From: Aminobacterium colombiense DSM 12261
GTDB taxonomy: Bacteria; Synergistota; Synergistia; Synergistales; Aminobacteriaceae
Reading direction: 5' to 3'
DNA: 64,000 nucleotides
Assembly (NCBI RefSeq): GCF_000025885.1
Contig: NC_014011.1
Span: 1,116,001 to 1,180,000 of the forward strand
Below are positions 44,492 to 52,836 of the stretch, piece after piece. A program made the translations under genes and the position numbers. The notes beneath the pieces are model-generated. The model had not been told where the DNA came from. It worked only from the letters and a program-made list of their open reading frames with translations, and searched no databases. Each line of letters opens with the position of its first letter. Positions within the stretch are counted from its first letter, which is position 1.

Positions 44492-44641
44492 ATCCTCACC
44501 TCCTTTTGTTCTAGTCTGCTTGAATATTATATTAATTATCGTGAAAAGTCAAGTGTAGGCAACTAATATATTCAATATAACTTGTCTTGACTTAATTTAA
44601 TTTTATAAGTAGCCTGTACTTGACATAAAGGAGGTGATCGG
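44492..44641. promoter_or_regulatory. Divergent early/repressor control region with operators
   Basis: Leftward promoter: TTGACT (minus strand, 44552-44547) and TAATAT (44529-44524) with a 17-base spacer. Rightward candidate: CTTGTC at 44581 then TATAAG 17 bases on. An inverted pair GTCAAGTGTAGGC (44548-44560) and GCCTGTACTTGAC (44612-44624) matches at 11 of 13 positions; a third related TTGACTTAA lies between. These are probable operators of the two regulators. Confidence 0.7.
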
Positions 44642-45322
44642 ATGATCTCAGGAGAAGAAATACGCCGTCTACGTAAGGCAAAAGGATGGACACAACAGCA
44701 ACTAGCAGATAACGTCGGAGTTGCGAAGACAACAATTGTAGATTGGGAGAAAGATCGCTATTTCCCTACTGGAGAAAATGTACATAAACTTTCCAGAAGC
44801 CTTGAGGTTTCCATAGCCTACCTTATGGGTGAAACAGATAATCCAATCCAAATAGGAAAAGACAACATTTTTAAAGACTACGACCTAATCCCTGTTGCTT
44901 TGATCTCTCCTGAGCAAACAGCTTGTTGTGGAGCTGGCATGATCGACATGGATACTACTTGCGAACCTGAAAAAATACTTGTTTTATCTAGGCGGGAAAT
45001 AGGCGAATACGATCCTAATCGTCCCCCCTACGCAATTCACACGGATGGTGTTTCCATGGAAGGATTTGGAATTCCTAGCGGTTCAGTCGTTTTTATTAAT
45101 CCACGGGAACATCTTGAGTCTTTTGATGTTTGCCTGATTTGTTACTATGGCCGATTAGCTATCAAGAAAGTTATTTTCAAACCCAATGGGAACTTTGAAA
45201 TATTCTCTGATTCAGAAGACGACAATCGGGAAATTTCTAAAGAGGAGTTTGATAGCGGACTCTTTGAAATTAGAGGGAAGGTTATCGCAATTCATAGTAC
45301 GCCGGGACATGGAAGGTTTTAA
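44642..45322 (+). CDS. CI-like lysogeny repressor (XRE + S24 peptidase)
   Basis: 226 residues. The N-terminal helix-turn-helix is LRKAKGWTQQQLADNVGVAKTT. The C-terminal S24 domain has the catalytic Ser138 (VSMEG) and Lys175 (LAIKKVIF), with a possible self-cleavage Ala-Gly at 98-99. Such repressors self-cleave with RecA after DNA damage. AAGGAGG lies upstream of the ATG. Confidence 0.92.
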   Translation: MISGEEIRRLRKAKGWTQQQLADNVGVAKTTIVDWEKDRYFPTGENVHKLSRSLEVSIAYLMGETDNPIQIGKDNIFKDYDLIPVALISPEQTACCGAGMIDMDTTCEPEKILVLSRREIGEYDPNRPPYAIHTDGVSMEGFGIPSGSVVFINPREHLESFDVCLICYYGRLAIKKVIFKPNGNFEIFSDSEDDNREISKEEFDSGLFEIRGKVIAIHSTPGHGRF

Positions 45323-45393
45323 AACAGCAGCTCCAAGGAGAGGAATTTAAAGCATCATGACTTAATATTTTTATAAAAAACAAGGAGGATATT

Positions 45394-46812
45394 ATGTCGG
45401 TTAATAGCGAGTATCTTGAAAACGAACTACGTAAGATAGGAGCTTGGGATGCTTTTAAAAATAAAAAGGAAATTAAAGCACTAGAAGAAATCCTTTCAGA
45501 AAATGAACCCCTTTGGGCAATATCAAAAGCAGCTTATGAAAATAATTTAGGTACTTTGGTCGTCTCACCACGTAGAATAATTTTCCTTCGCAAAACTATA
45601 ACTTCCAAAATTATTACAAATGAGATTTTGATAGAAAAAATAGACTCTGTAGGCCCCGTGAAGGGGATGCTCACGGGCTCTATAGATATTTATATAAGCG
45701 GTAAGAAACAAAAAATAACTAACATAATAACGAATGCCACTAATATTAAAGACGCTATTGAGCATGCCATGAGGAAAGAAGAATACACTCCCCCACAACC
45801 TAAATCCGATATAGAAGTATCCATAAATACAGAACAGCCAAATATACCCCGACCTTCGCAAAACCAAAAGGAATCCCCCCAAAAATCGAAAAAGAAATGG
45901 TTAGTTGTTGCCATCATTGTTTTGTTTGCATTCACCGCTTTAGTTTCACTAATCCCTGATGCACCTAAAGAAAATTACGAGTTGCTGGCAATTAGTAATG
46001 CCGATATGCCTACTTACTCAAGACGTGCAGTAAAAATTACCGTTCCGCTTGGGCTTACGAAAGAGCAGCTAACGGAAGTTATGACGGATGTTGCCAAGAA
46101 GGTAAAGAAGGATGAAAAAGTTGATAGAGTGTGGGTGCACGCATATCATGACAAAACTGAAGATTATAGCGTTGTAACCGCCGCAACTATTGACATTGAC
46201 GATAAAGGAAATGGAAGCGGTGAAGTTGAGTTTGCTCCTTTTTATTTTTCTGATCCGGAAAAGTACACCGTTAATAAGTTGCCGGAGAACAAGCGAAAAG
46301 AATATTATTCCAACAAAGTTCTGATAGAACGTATGTTTCTAGAGGACACACCCGGCAAGGAAGATAAAGCCATTGAAAGCCTACGAAAAGAATATGGTAT
46401 TTCAGAAAAAGAAGAGGCGGATATACTCTTTGAGGCAAACATCATGGGCTGGAGAGGCCCCAATGAGGAGAAATACGCCAAGGACGGCTATTATATCCCC
46501 AAGGAAGAGGTCGGCAAGGAATGGTATCAGTGCGGCACACTTCACTCTTCATCTTCCGATGAATGGCTGGAAGCTTCTCACCAGAACAGGATAGCAACTT
46601 GCGCCGACTATCTTTTAAAGCTTTACGAAGACGACACGTTGAATATTAGCCTTCCTCCCAAGAAGAATATGCCATCTTTGCTCCATGAGGTAAAAAAATA
46701 CGCTGAAGAAATGGCGGTGGCCATAGATGAAGTGTTCCGTTCCAGCGAAGAAAAACTCAGTGTTTCGGAAACGGCGGCATTGCTGATGGTTCAAGCCGGG
46801 TGGCTAGATTAA
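45394..46812 (+). CDS. PH-domain protein with transmembrane segment, probable lysogenic accessory gene
   Basis: 472 residues. The N-terminal 130 residues look like a bacterial PH domain (LVVSPRRIIFLRK, ISGKKQKITNI). A Pro/Gln/Lys linker leads to one transmembrane segment (KKWLVVAIIVLFAFTALVSL, about 168-188). The remaining 280 residues would lie outside the membrane and end in an Ala/Glu-rich helical part. It is in the rightward operon after the repressor, a place for genes expressed in the lysogen. Function unknown; superinfection exclusion is one possibility. Confidence 0.7.
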   Translation: MSVNSEYLENELRKIGAWDAFKNKKEIKALEEILSENEPLWAISKAAYENNLGTLVVSPRRIIFLRKTITSKIITNEILIEKIDSVGPVKGMLTGSIDIYISGKKQKITNIITNATNIKDAIEHAMRKEEYTPPQPKSDIEVSINTEQPNIPRPSQNQKESPQKSKKKWLVVAIIVLFAFTALVSLIPDAPKENYELLAISNADMPTYSRRAVKITVPLGLTKEQLTEVMTDVAKKVKKDEKVDRVWVHAYHDKTEDYSVVTAATIDIDDKGNGSGEVEFAPFYFSDPEKYTVNKLPENKRKEYYSNKVLIERMFLEDTPGKEDKAIESLRKEYGISEKEEADILFEANIMGWRGPNEEKYAKDGYYIPKEEVGKEWYQCGTLHSSSSDEWLEASHQNRIATCADYLLKLYEDDTLNISLPPKKNMPSLLHEVKKYAEEMAVAIDEVFRSSEEKLSVSETAALLMVQAGWLD

Positions 46813-47148
46813 GGAGCAATTTCTGTAGATGCCGATAAACATCCTTTTGCCGTCTTTGTAGAGGGGGACTCTATGGAAGGCGCAGGAATTCCCGACAGAA
46901 GTACAGTCGTCGTGAATCCTGCAGAAGAAGTTTATGACGGTGATACGGCATTAGTGTGTTTTGGCCGCCAAAACGAATGGGCAATAAAGTGGGTGTATTT
47001 TAATAAGGCTGACGGTTCTGTTGAAATCCGTTCAGCAGCCCCTCAGTATAAGCCTATGGTTTTTACAAAAGAAGATATAGAGCTCGGGCTCTTTTGCATA
47101 GTAGGGAAGGTGACACGTTTAACAGCAGAACCAAGAAAGGGGATCTAA
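46813..47148 (+). pseudogene. Remnant of an S24 (LexA/CI-type) peptidase domain
   Basis: Directly after the PH gene stop, in the same frame, the DNA reads GAISVDADKHPFAVFVEGDS-MEGAGIPDRSTVVVNP and on to IKWVYF and GLFCIVGKV. This is the catalytic half of an S24 repressor with both Ser and Lys. The first ATG comes right after the Ser, and no ribosome-binding site is seen, so an intact product is unlikely. It seems to be a second, diverged repressor from which the DNA-binding half was lost. Confidence 0.65.
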
Positions 47149-47177
47149 TAGATTTTTAGCGAAAGGAGTTTTTATTA

Positions 47178-47717
47178 ATGTCTAAAAAGAAAAAATGGTT
47201 ATTCATTTTTCTAGGCTTAGTATTCCTTGCTATTTTCACTACTGCAATGTTGCCAGAAGAAAAGAACCAAGAAAGATCTAAACAAGAGCAAACTGTACCA
47301 CTAGAAGTTGCTTCAGAGCTACCTAAAGCTCCTACACCTACCAGGGAACCTATAATAACTATCGACCCAGACCTTTTTAACTCTATGCTTACAGAAAGAG
47401 CACATAAGTTGCCATACTTCCCTAAAGGAACAATCGAAATCGAAGAAATAAAAAATGATGTTATTCGCATGTGGTTTTATTTTGACGAAATGCCAACATC
47501 TACCAATGTTATTGAGATAACGGGGAAAAGAATAGTAAAAACGGCAATAGATATTTTAATGGAAAATGAAATCGATCCTTGTGATCCATCTGTTTTTATA
47601 CGAACAGTAGTAGCTAAAAAAGAAAAAGGCGTAACAGGCAAAAACCTTGTTCGTATCTTTGGGAAAGCACATTACGATAGACTTACTGATTCTATTAAAT
47701 GGGAGATAAGGAAATAA
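47178..47717 (+). CDS. Membrane-anchored phage accessory protein
   Basis: 179 residues. A Lys-rich start and hydrophobic segment (WLFIFLGLVFLAIFTTAML) are followed by a Pro/Thr linker and a compact domain of about 120 residues. GAAAGGAG lies upstream. The layout resembles the membrane-proximal half of the 45394 product. No family recognised. Confidence 0.65.
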   Translation: MSKKKKWLFIFLGLVFLAIFTTAMLPEEKNQERSKQEQTVPLEVASELPKAPTPTREPIITIDPDLFNSMLTERAHKLPYFPKGTIEIEEIKNDVIRMWFYFDEMPTSTNVIEITGKRIVKTAIDILMENEIDPCDPSVFIRTVVAKKEKGVTGKNLVRIFGKAHYDRLTDSIKWEIRK

Positions 47718-47793
47718 TTTAGAAACTTACAACACAAAAATATTACAAAGGGGCCTGATCATAATTCGAATTCGAATTCGTATTCGTTCTATC

Positions 47794-48873
47794 GTGACCA
47801 GTGTTCTTGCAGTAGTTTTTTTAAGTATCGCCAGTCAAGCAATGGCACTTTCAATAGGGACCTTCAATATCGAGTATTTCAACGTTTCGGGTAAAAATGC
47901 CTACTCGCCCTCCCACTGCTCCTCTCTCGCCAAAACCATAACTACATCTCAAGCGAATGTCTTAGCCCTTCAAGAGATTGAAGGGGATGCTACTATGCGG
48001 TTTTTTGTAACCAAATTTCTGCCTGGATGGAAATATGCAGGAAACGACACCGGAGGAAGACAAAACCTCTATTTTCTTTGGGACACCGCAACCATAAAGC
48101 TATTAGATGGGCCATCAGCCTATGGAGCAAATGCCTCTTTCCGTTTCGAAGGGAAAAGCTACAGGTTAAATGACCGGCCCCACCTTGTGGGCACATTTTT
48201 AGATAAAGAGGGAAACCGTCGGTTCACCCTGGTAAACGTTCATCTCAAAAGCCAGAGCATCAGGGGCAAAGATGATAAAGAGCGGGCAGAACGATACAAC
48301 AAAGCGAAGCGTCAAGCCCAGATAGCTGGAATCAACAAACTTGTTACAACTCTAAAAGGCCCCGTATTCATCCTTGGAGACTACAATACCAACACCCCTT
48401 CCGGAACATCTTTCCCCTTATCAGGCCTTGGCGAAGGTCATTACAGCTACGACAATATGAATAGCAACCTTGATTACATCGGATTCACTAATGTGGGAAA
48501 AACTGCATCGTGGACCTTATATAAAGTAGAAACTGCTATTGCTTCACGCTCGACAAAAAGCACCCAGCACCCTGACCACGATATAGTCGTGCTTTCCCTT
48601 GATGGGCAAATGCCTTCTGTAGCTGTAGGGGGAATTATCGCACCCCAAGTGGTAAAACGACAGAAAGTACTCGCCTCAGACTCTGCTGGAAGCTACTCTA
48701 TCGCTGAAGCCTCTCCTCTGTCAGGCAACACTATCGTTTACATCACGAAAACAGGCAAAAAATACCATACATCAGGATGTTCAAGTCTTAGAAAGAGTAA
48801 AATTCCGATTACCTTGGCTGAGGCGAAAGCGAAAGGCTATACACCATGTTCAAGGTGCCGCCCGCCAAGGTAA
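47794..48873 (+). CDS. Secreted endonuclease/exonuclease/phosphatase-family nuclease
   Basis: 359 residues from GTG at 47794. A signal sequence (VLAVVFLSIASQAMA) precedes an EEP domain: IGTFNIEYF, LALQEIEGD (catalytic Glu), VNVHLKSQS, ILGDYNTN and HPDHDIVV. The C-terminus has the Cys-rich tail YHTSGCSSLRKSK...PCSRCRPP seen on secreted nucleases. The frame is open upstream through four ATTCGA/T hexamers (coding Ile-Arg repeats) to an AAAGGGG site at about 47746, but no standard start lies there. The true start may be ATA or ATT near 47761. An exported nuclease may benefit the lysogen or act against other DNA. Confidence 0.82.
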   Translation: MTSVLAVVFLSIASQAMALSIGTFNIEYFNVSGKNAYSPSHCSSLAKTITTSQANVLALQEIEGDATMRFFVTKFLPGWKYAGNDTGGRQNLYFLWDTATIKLLDGPSAYGANASFRFEGKSYRLNDRPHLVGTFLDKEGNRRFTLVNVHLKSQSIRGKDDKERAERYNKAKRQAQIAGINKLVTTLKGPVFILGDYNTNTPSGTSFPLSGLGEGHYSYDNMNSNLDYIGFTNVGKTASWTLYKVETAIASRSTKSTQHPDHDIVVLSLDGQMPSVAVGGIIAPQVVKRQKVLASDSAGSYSIAEASPLSGNTIVYITKTGKKYHTSGCSSLRKSKIPITLAEAKAKGYTPCSRCRPPR

Positions 48874-48992
48874 TGAGTAAACGCATATATTATGAAAACA
48901 TGTTATTAGGACAATATATATAATTTATTAAAAAATAAGTCTGTTTAAATTTCTAGAGCAGTTGAATCAACATACGAGCAGGAGTGATATCT

Positions 48993-50684
48993 ATGGTTAA
49001 ACAAATAGATATAAGAAAATATCGAAAAATGGAAGATCTGTCTCTTGTTTTCTCTCAAGGTATCAATATTCTTTCAGGAACAAATGGCACTTGCAAAACA
49101 TCCTTACTGCATATAGTTAGCAACTCTTTCCAAGAGGTAAACAAGGGATGCCCCTGGGTTACTGATGCTTCTTGTCTAACAGCGATAAAAAAAGTTAACA
49201 AATTAATTAATCCTAAAATAGAAACATTAACTAAAGGTGATAAAACGTATAATGATCCTGCCAACCAAGTAAAAGGAACTTTATTTACTGTAGAATATTA
49301 CGATCATCCCTCTTTAGAATTTAGAAAACACAACTCTAAAGCAAATAACAGGTATGCAATAAAACCCTACTATGGGAAAAATCGAGGTGATACTCTTCCC
49401 TTTTGCCCTGTCATCTACTTAGGGTTAGGACGCTTATTCCCATTCGGGGAGTTCCAGAATGATGAAGCAATTAGAGGAGTTAAAGGAGAACTTCCTTCTA
49501 CTTATCAAGATGAAATAAAGACTTTTTATGAAGATTTTACTGGAATTTCTATAGAATCATCCTCCCCTCAACAAATGGGCGATTTCAAAACAAGAGCGGA
49601 TTTTATAAGCGACGTAGAAGGAATTGATTCTAATACTATTTCGGCAGGAGAAGACAATCTTTTTATATTGCTTACTGCCATTATTTCACTGAAATATTAT
49701 TATGAAGCTACAGCTCTTTCACATGAGGTAACCAGTATACTTTTAGTAGATGAGATCGACGCAACATTACACCCCTCTATTTTATATAAACTTTTAAAGC
49801 TCTTCGAAGACTACTCAAATAGATACAAGATACAAATTATATGTACTTCTCATAGTCTGTCCTTAATTGAGTTCGCCCTAGCAAGAAAATATAATGTTAT
49901 TTATTTATTAGATAATATTGAAAGCGTTTTTAATATGGAAACGCCTGATATATACAAAATAAAGATGTACCTTCACAACATCTCTGAAAATGAAATATAC
50001 TTAGGGAAGAAAATCCCTGTATTTACAGAAGACGAAGAAGCTAAAACATTCCTAAAGATTCTTTTTGAGTATTTAGCAGAAAACGAAGAAACTCAATCAT
50101 TTGAAGCAATTAGAAATTACTTTCATTTAGTGGAAGCTTGCTTAGGAGCAAAGGATTTAAAGAACATATTTAATGATAACTATTTGCTTAAATCTACATT
50201 GCAATCGATCTGCATATTAGACGGAGATCAAAACGGTTCTGCTGGAATGAATCAAAATATAATCTGCTTGCCAGGGGAAAAATCACCTGAAAAAATGGCA
50301 ATGACATATGCCATTCAACTCTATGAAAATAACGATTCCTTTTTTGCAGATAATGGAACCCCTGTAAACTTAGGCTACACTAGACTTTATTTTAGAGAGA
50401 ACATTCTCCATGATATTGGCAATATTCAAACTACGATAAATGAACATAGAGCTGGAGGCAAAAGCATACATGGGGTAGAAAGAGCGTTAAACAAAAAAGT
50501 ATTTTCGAGACATGAAACCTTTTTTAATTTAATTTTTAGACACTGGCTACATGATGATAATAACAGAGCCCAAATACTAACATTTTATGATAATTTAATC
50601 TCTATGTATAAGAAAACCGCACCTTTTCACGGATTAAATCCAAACAAAATAGAAAGAATTAATGCATTATCAAGAACAAGGTAG
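48993..50684 (+). CDS. OLD-like ATPase with TOPRIM-like region
   Basis: 563 residues from an ATG with AGGAG eight bases upstream. The P-loop is GTNGTCKT (29-36), with Cys where Gly is usual. Walker B is LLVDEIDATLHPSI, followed by the switch His in CTSHSLSL. The C-terminal third has FTEDEEAKTF and CILDGDQNG, the Glu and Asp motifs of a TOPRIM nuclease. This is the architecture of OLD-family defence proteins. It is paired with the methylase downstream. Base composition is AT-rich relative to the late genes. Confidence 0.8.
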   Translation: MVKQIDIRKYRKMEDLSLVFSQGINILSGTNGTCKTSLLHIVSNSFQEVNKGCPWVTDASCLTAIKKVNKLINPKIETLTKGDKTYNDPANQVKGTLFTVEYYDHPSLEFRKHNSKANNRYAIKPYYGKNRGDTLPFCPVIYLGLGRLFPFGEFQNDEAIRGVKGELPSTYQDEIKTFYEDFTGISIESSSPQQMGDFKTRADFISDVEGIDSNTISAGEDNLFILLTAIISLKYYYEATALSHEVTSILLVDEIDATLHPSILYKLLKLFEDYSNRYKIQIICTSHSLSLIEFALARKYNVIYLLDNIESVFNMETPDIYKIKMYLHNISENEIYLGKKIPVFTEDEEAKTFLKILFEYLAENEETQSFEAIRNYFHLVEACLGAKDLKNIFNDNYLLKSTLQSICILDGDQNGSAGMNQNIICLPGEKSPEKMAMTYAIQLYENNDSFFADNGTPVNLGYTRLYFRENILHDIGNIQTTINEHRAGGKSIHGVERALNKKVFSRHETFFNLIFRHWLHDDNNRAQILTFYDNLISMYKKTAPFHGLNPNKIERINALSRTR

Positions 50685-50792
50685 ACACAAAACGACCAAA
50701 CGTCCACGCTCTTTTCAAAGGAAATAAGTACTGGCCAAAATTTTACATTTCATATATGATGTTCGTGATTAATTTTTTAGGAAGGTGGTTAC

Positions 50793-51695
50793 TTGGCCTT
50801 TTACACACCCCTTCGCTATCCTGGAGGGAAACGCAAACTTATTAAGTTCATGAAAAATCTTTTAGAGGTTAACAATCTCAAAGGATGCCACTATATCGAA
50901 CCCTATGCCGGGGGTGCCGGACTTGCTCTCCAATTACTTTTTGAAGAGCACGCTTCTTGTATTCATATAAATGACCTAAACGCTTCAATATACAGTTTCT
51001 GGCATGCTGTCTTGAATAATACAGATAACTTTTGCCGCTTAGTACAAGACACTCCTATTACCATTGGAGAGTGGCATAGACAAAAGGCTATTCAATCTCA
51101 TGCAGAAGATCTTTCTGGTTCTCTAGAGCTTGCTTTCTCAACGTTCTTTCTTAATCGAACAAACCGTTCAGGTATCATTAAGGGCGGTGTTATTGGAGGG
51201 AAAAATCAATCTGGGGAATGGAAGTTAAATGCACGCTTCCAAAAAAAGAATCTCATTAATCGCATCCAAAGAATTGCAAATCGAAGAGATCAAATAACCC
51301 TTTCCCGCATGGATGCGGTAGAGCTCCTTAAAACATTTAAACATAAGAAGGATTCTGAACCTTATTTTTTCTATTTAGACCCCCCATATTATGAAAAAGG
51401 TGCCGGACTTTACGACAATTTTTATCAGCCAGAAGATCATGCTATGTTGTCTAATTACATTCATAAACTAAAATACCCGTGGATTATATCTTATGACAAC
51501 GTTCCTGAAGTTCGTAAGCTTTATAGCAACTATCGGGCAATTACATATTCCCTTAACTATACAGCGCAGATAAAAGAAGTTGGCCATGAATTTATGGCTT
51601 TTTCTAATGGGCTTACTCTACCTAATGACATTCGTCAAAAAGAATCTTCCTTTGGCTGCATGAGAAATGTTATAGCTGCAAACCATTGCAACTAG
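50793..51695 (+). CDS. DNA adenine methylase (Dam-type)
   Basis: 300 residues from a TTG with GGAAGGTGG four bases upstream. The motifs are PLRYPGGKRKL (SAM-binding start, 6-16), YIEPYAGGAG and the catalytic FFYLDPPYYEKG. It methylates adenine N6. It follows the OLD-like gene by 108 bases and could protect DNA from it or act as an orphan phage methylase. Confidence 0.9.
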   Translation: MAFYTPLRYPGGKRKLIKFMKNLLEVNNLKGCHYIEPYAGGAGLALQLLFEEHASCIHINDLNASIYSFWHAVLNNTDNFCRLVQDTPITIGEWHRQKAIQSHAEDLSGSLELAFSTFFLNRTNRSGIIKGGVIGGKNQSGEWKLNARFQKKNLINRIQRIANRRDQITLSRMDAVELLKTFKHKKDSEPYFFYLDPPYYEKGAGLYDNFYQPEDHAMLSNYIHKLKYPWIISYDNVPEVRKLYSNYRAITYSLNYTAQIKEVGHEFMAFSNGLTLPNDIRQKESSFGCMRNVIAANHCN

Positions 51696-51785
51696 TTTTT
51701 ATTTCAATTCCTCCACTACTTTTTTAGAATTTCAATTCGTTACTAAACTAAATGTAGCCATTTATTAATGATCTCTAGTTTAAAT

Positions 51786-52211
51786 CTATTTTTTGTGAGA
51801 TGGGCAAACTTCATGATTCGAATCCCACCAAAGAACTTGAAAAACATATCTATCTCTTACTCCTATTAAACGCGACTTCCCACCAATATGTAGAGAACAA
51901 ATACCATCTATGTCATCTCGTTCGAGTTCTTCTAACCTTTTTACTGCTCTATTGCTAAGTGCATCTATTGAAATACTGTGGTCCCGATCATCCAATATTT
52001 CTGCCCATGTTTTTCTGTCCCATTCCTTCATGACTGACAATATTTTCGCCCATGTCTCAGGACGTAGACCGCAGAATTTGAAAGGTCCATCAAGATCCAT
52101 TGTAGAAAACTGCCAGCATATTCTTTCAGAGGAGTAACTATAAGCTTTTGAGCGAACTTCTTTGGGGTAACGCGATACACTTTGAGTTTTAATCTTTTTT
52201 TCTTTTGCCAT
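51786..52211 (-). CDS. Putative toxin of a Panacea toxin-antitoxin pair
   Basis: 141 residues. The C-terminal part HIGGKSRLIGVRDRYVFQVLWWDSNHEVCPS resembles RelE/ParE-like mRNA interferase ends. It starts 9 bases after the Panacea gene. The exact toxin family is uncertain. Confidence 0.65.
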   Translation of the reverse strand: MAKEKKIKTQSVSRYPKEVRSKAYSYSSERICWQFSTMDLDGPFKFCGLRPETWAKILSVMKEWDRKTWAEILDDRDHSISIDALSNRAVKRLEELERDDIDGICSLHIGGKSRLIGVRDRYVFQVLWWDSNHEVCPSHKK

Positions 52212-52220
52212 GATTTTATG

Positions 52221-52652
52221 TTACAGGCTACTATAATACTCTGCCATTGACTCTTTTGAGATAATTCTAGAGCCACGCTCTCTTTCTTCGAGCCCAAACC
52301 TTGCGTCCTTCCAGGGTCCTTCTTGGTGGGTCATATCGCTAAGTTCCTGAGCATTTTTCTTGTTATAAAAGTCACAGACGATATTAATAGTATCTTTTTC
52401 ATTGTCTGTAAGATTGCCAGAACAACCAGACATCATGTCAACGTGAACCTTAAATATTCCTCTATGTTTTTCATATAATTCCCGCACAACAGGACCATTG
52501 GCCCAAGCTTCAATCTCTTCGTCAAAAAGAGGGTCATCGTCCCAAACAAGACTCCATGCTTGAGAATAATACACGAGCTTCTGCAGCTTCATAGCAGAAA
52601 CCGCCCCGTATTTTTCTAAAATATACTTTGCAACATCAAAAACTGAAGCCAT
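52221..52652 (-). CDS. Panacea (DUF4065/SocA-like) antitoxin
   Basis: 143 residues from an ATG with GGAAGGGGGG upstream. FDVAKYILEKYGAVSAMKLQKLVYYSQAWSLV and EAWANGPVVRELYEKHRGIF are the diagnostic pattern. These domains neutralise diverse toxins. The pair can stabilise the prophage or defend against other phages. Confidence 0.88.
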   Translation of the reverse strand: MASVFDVAKYILEKYGAVSAMKLQKLVYYSQAWSLVWDDDPLFDEEIEAWANGPVVRELYEKHRGIFKVHVDMMSGCSGNLTDNEKDTINIVCDFYNKKNAQELSDMTHQEGPWKDARFGLEERERGSRIISKESMAEYYSSL

Positions 52653-52836
52653 TAGGAATCCCCCCTTCCCTCTGTAAGAAAGACAAAATAAGCCCAAATA
52701 ATACTCAAAATACAACTCAACTGATATAAACTCGCAAGATGTTTATGTGTATAGTTACATATTATCCCTATATTAAAGAAGAAGTCAAACCCTATTAGAC
52801 CGCATTAGTCCCCAATGTACCCCCTTGGGCTCTCAC

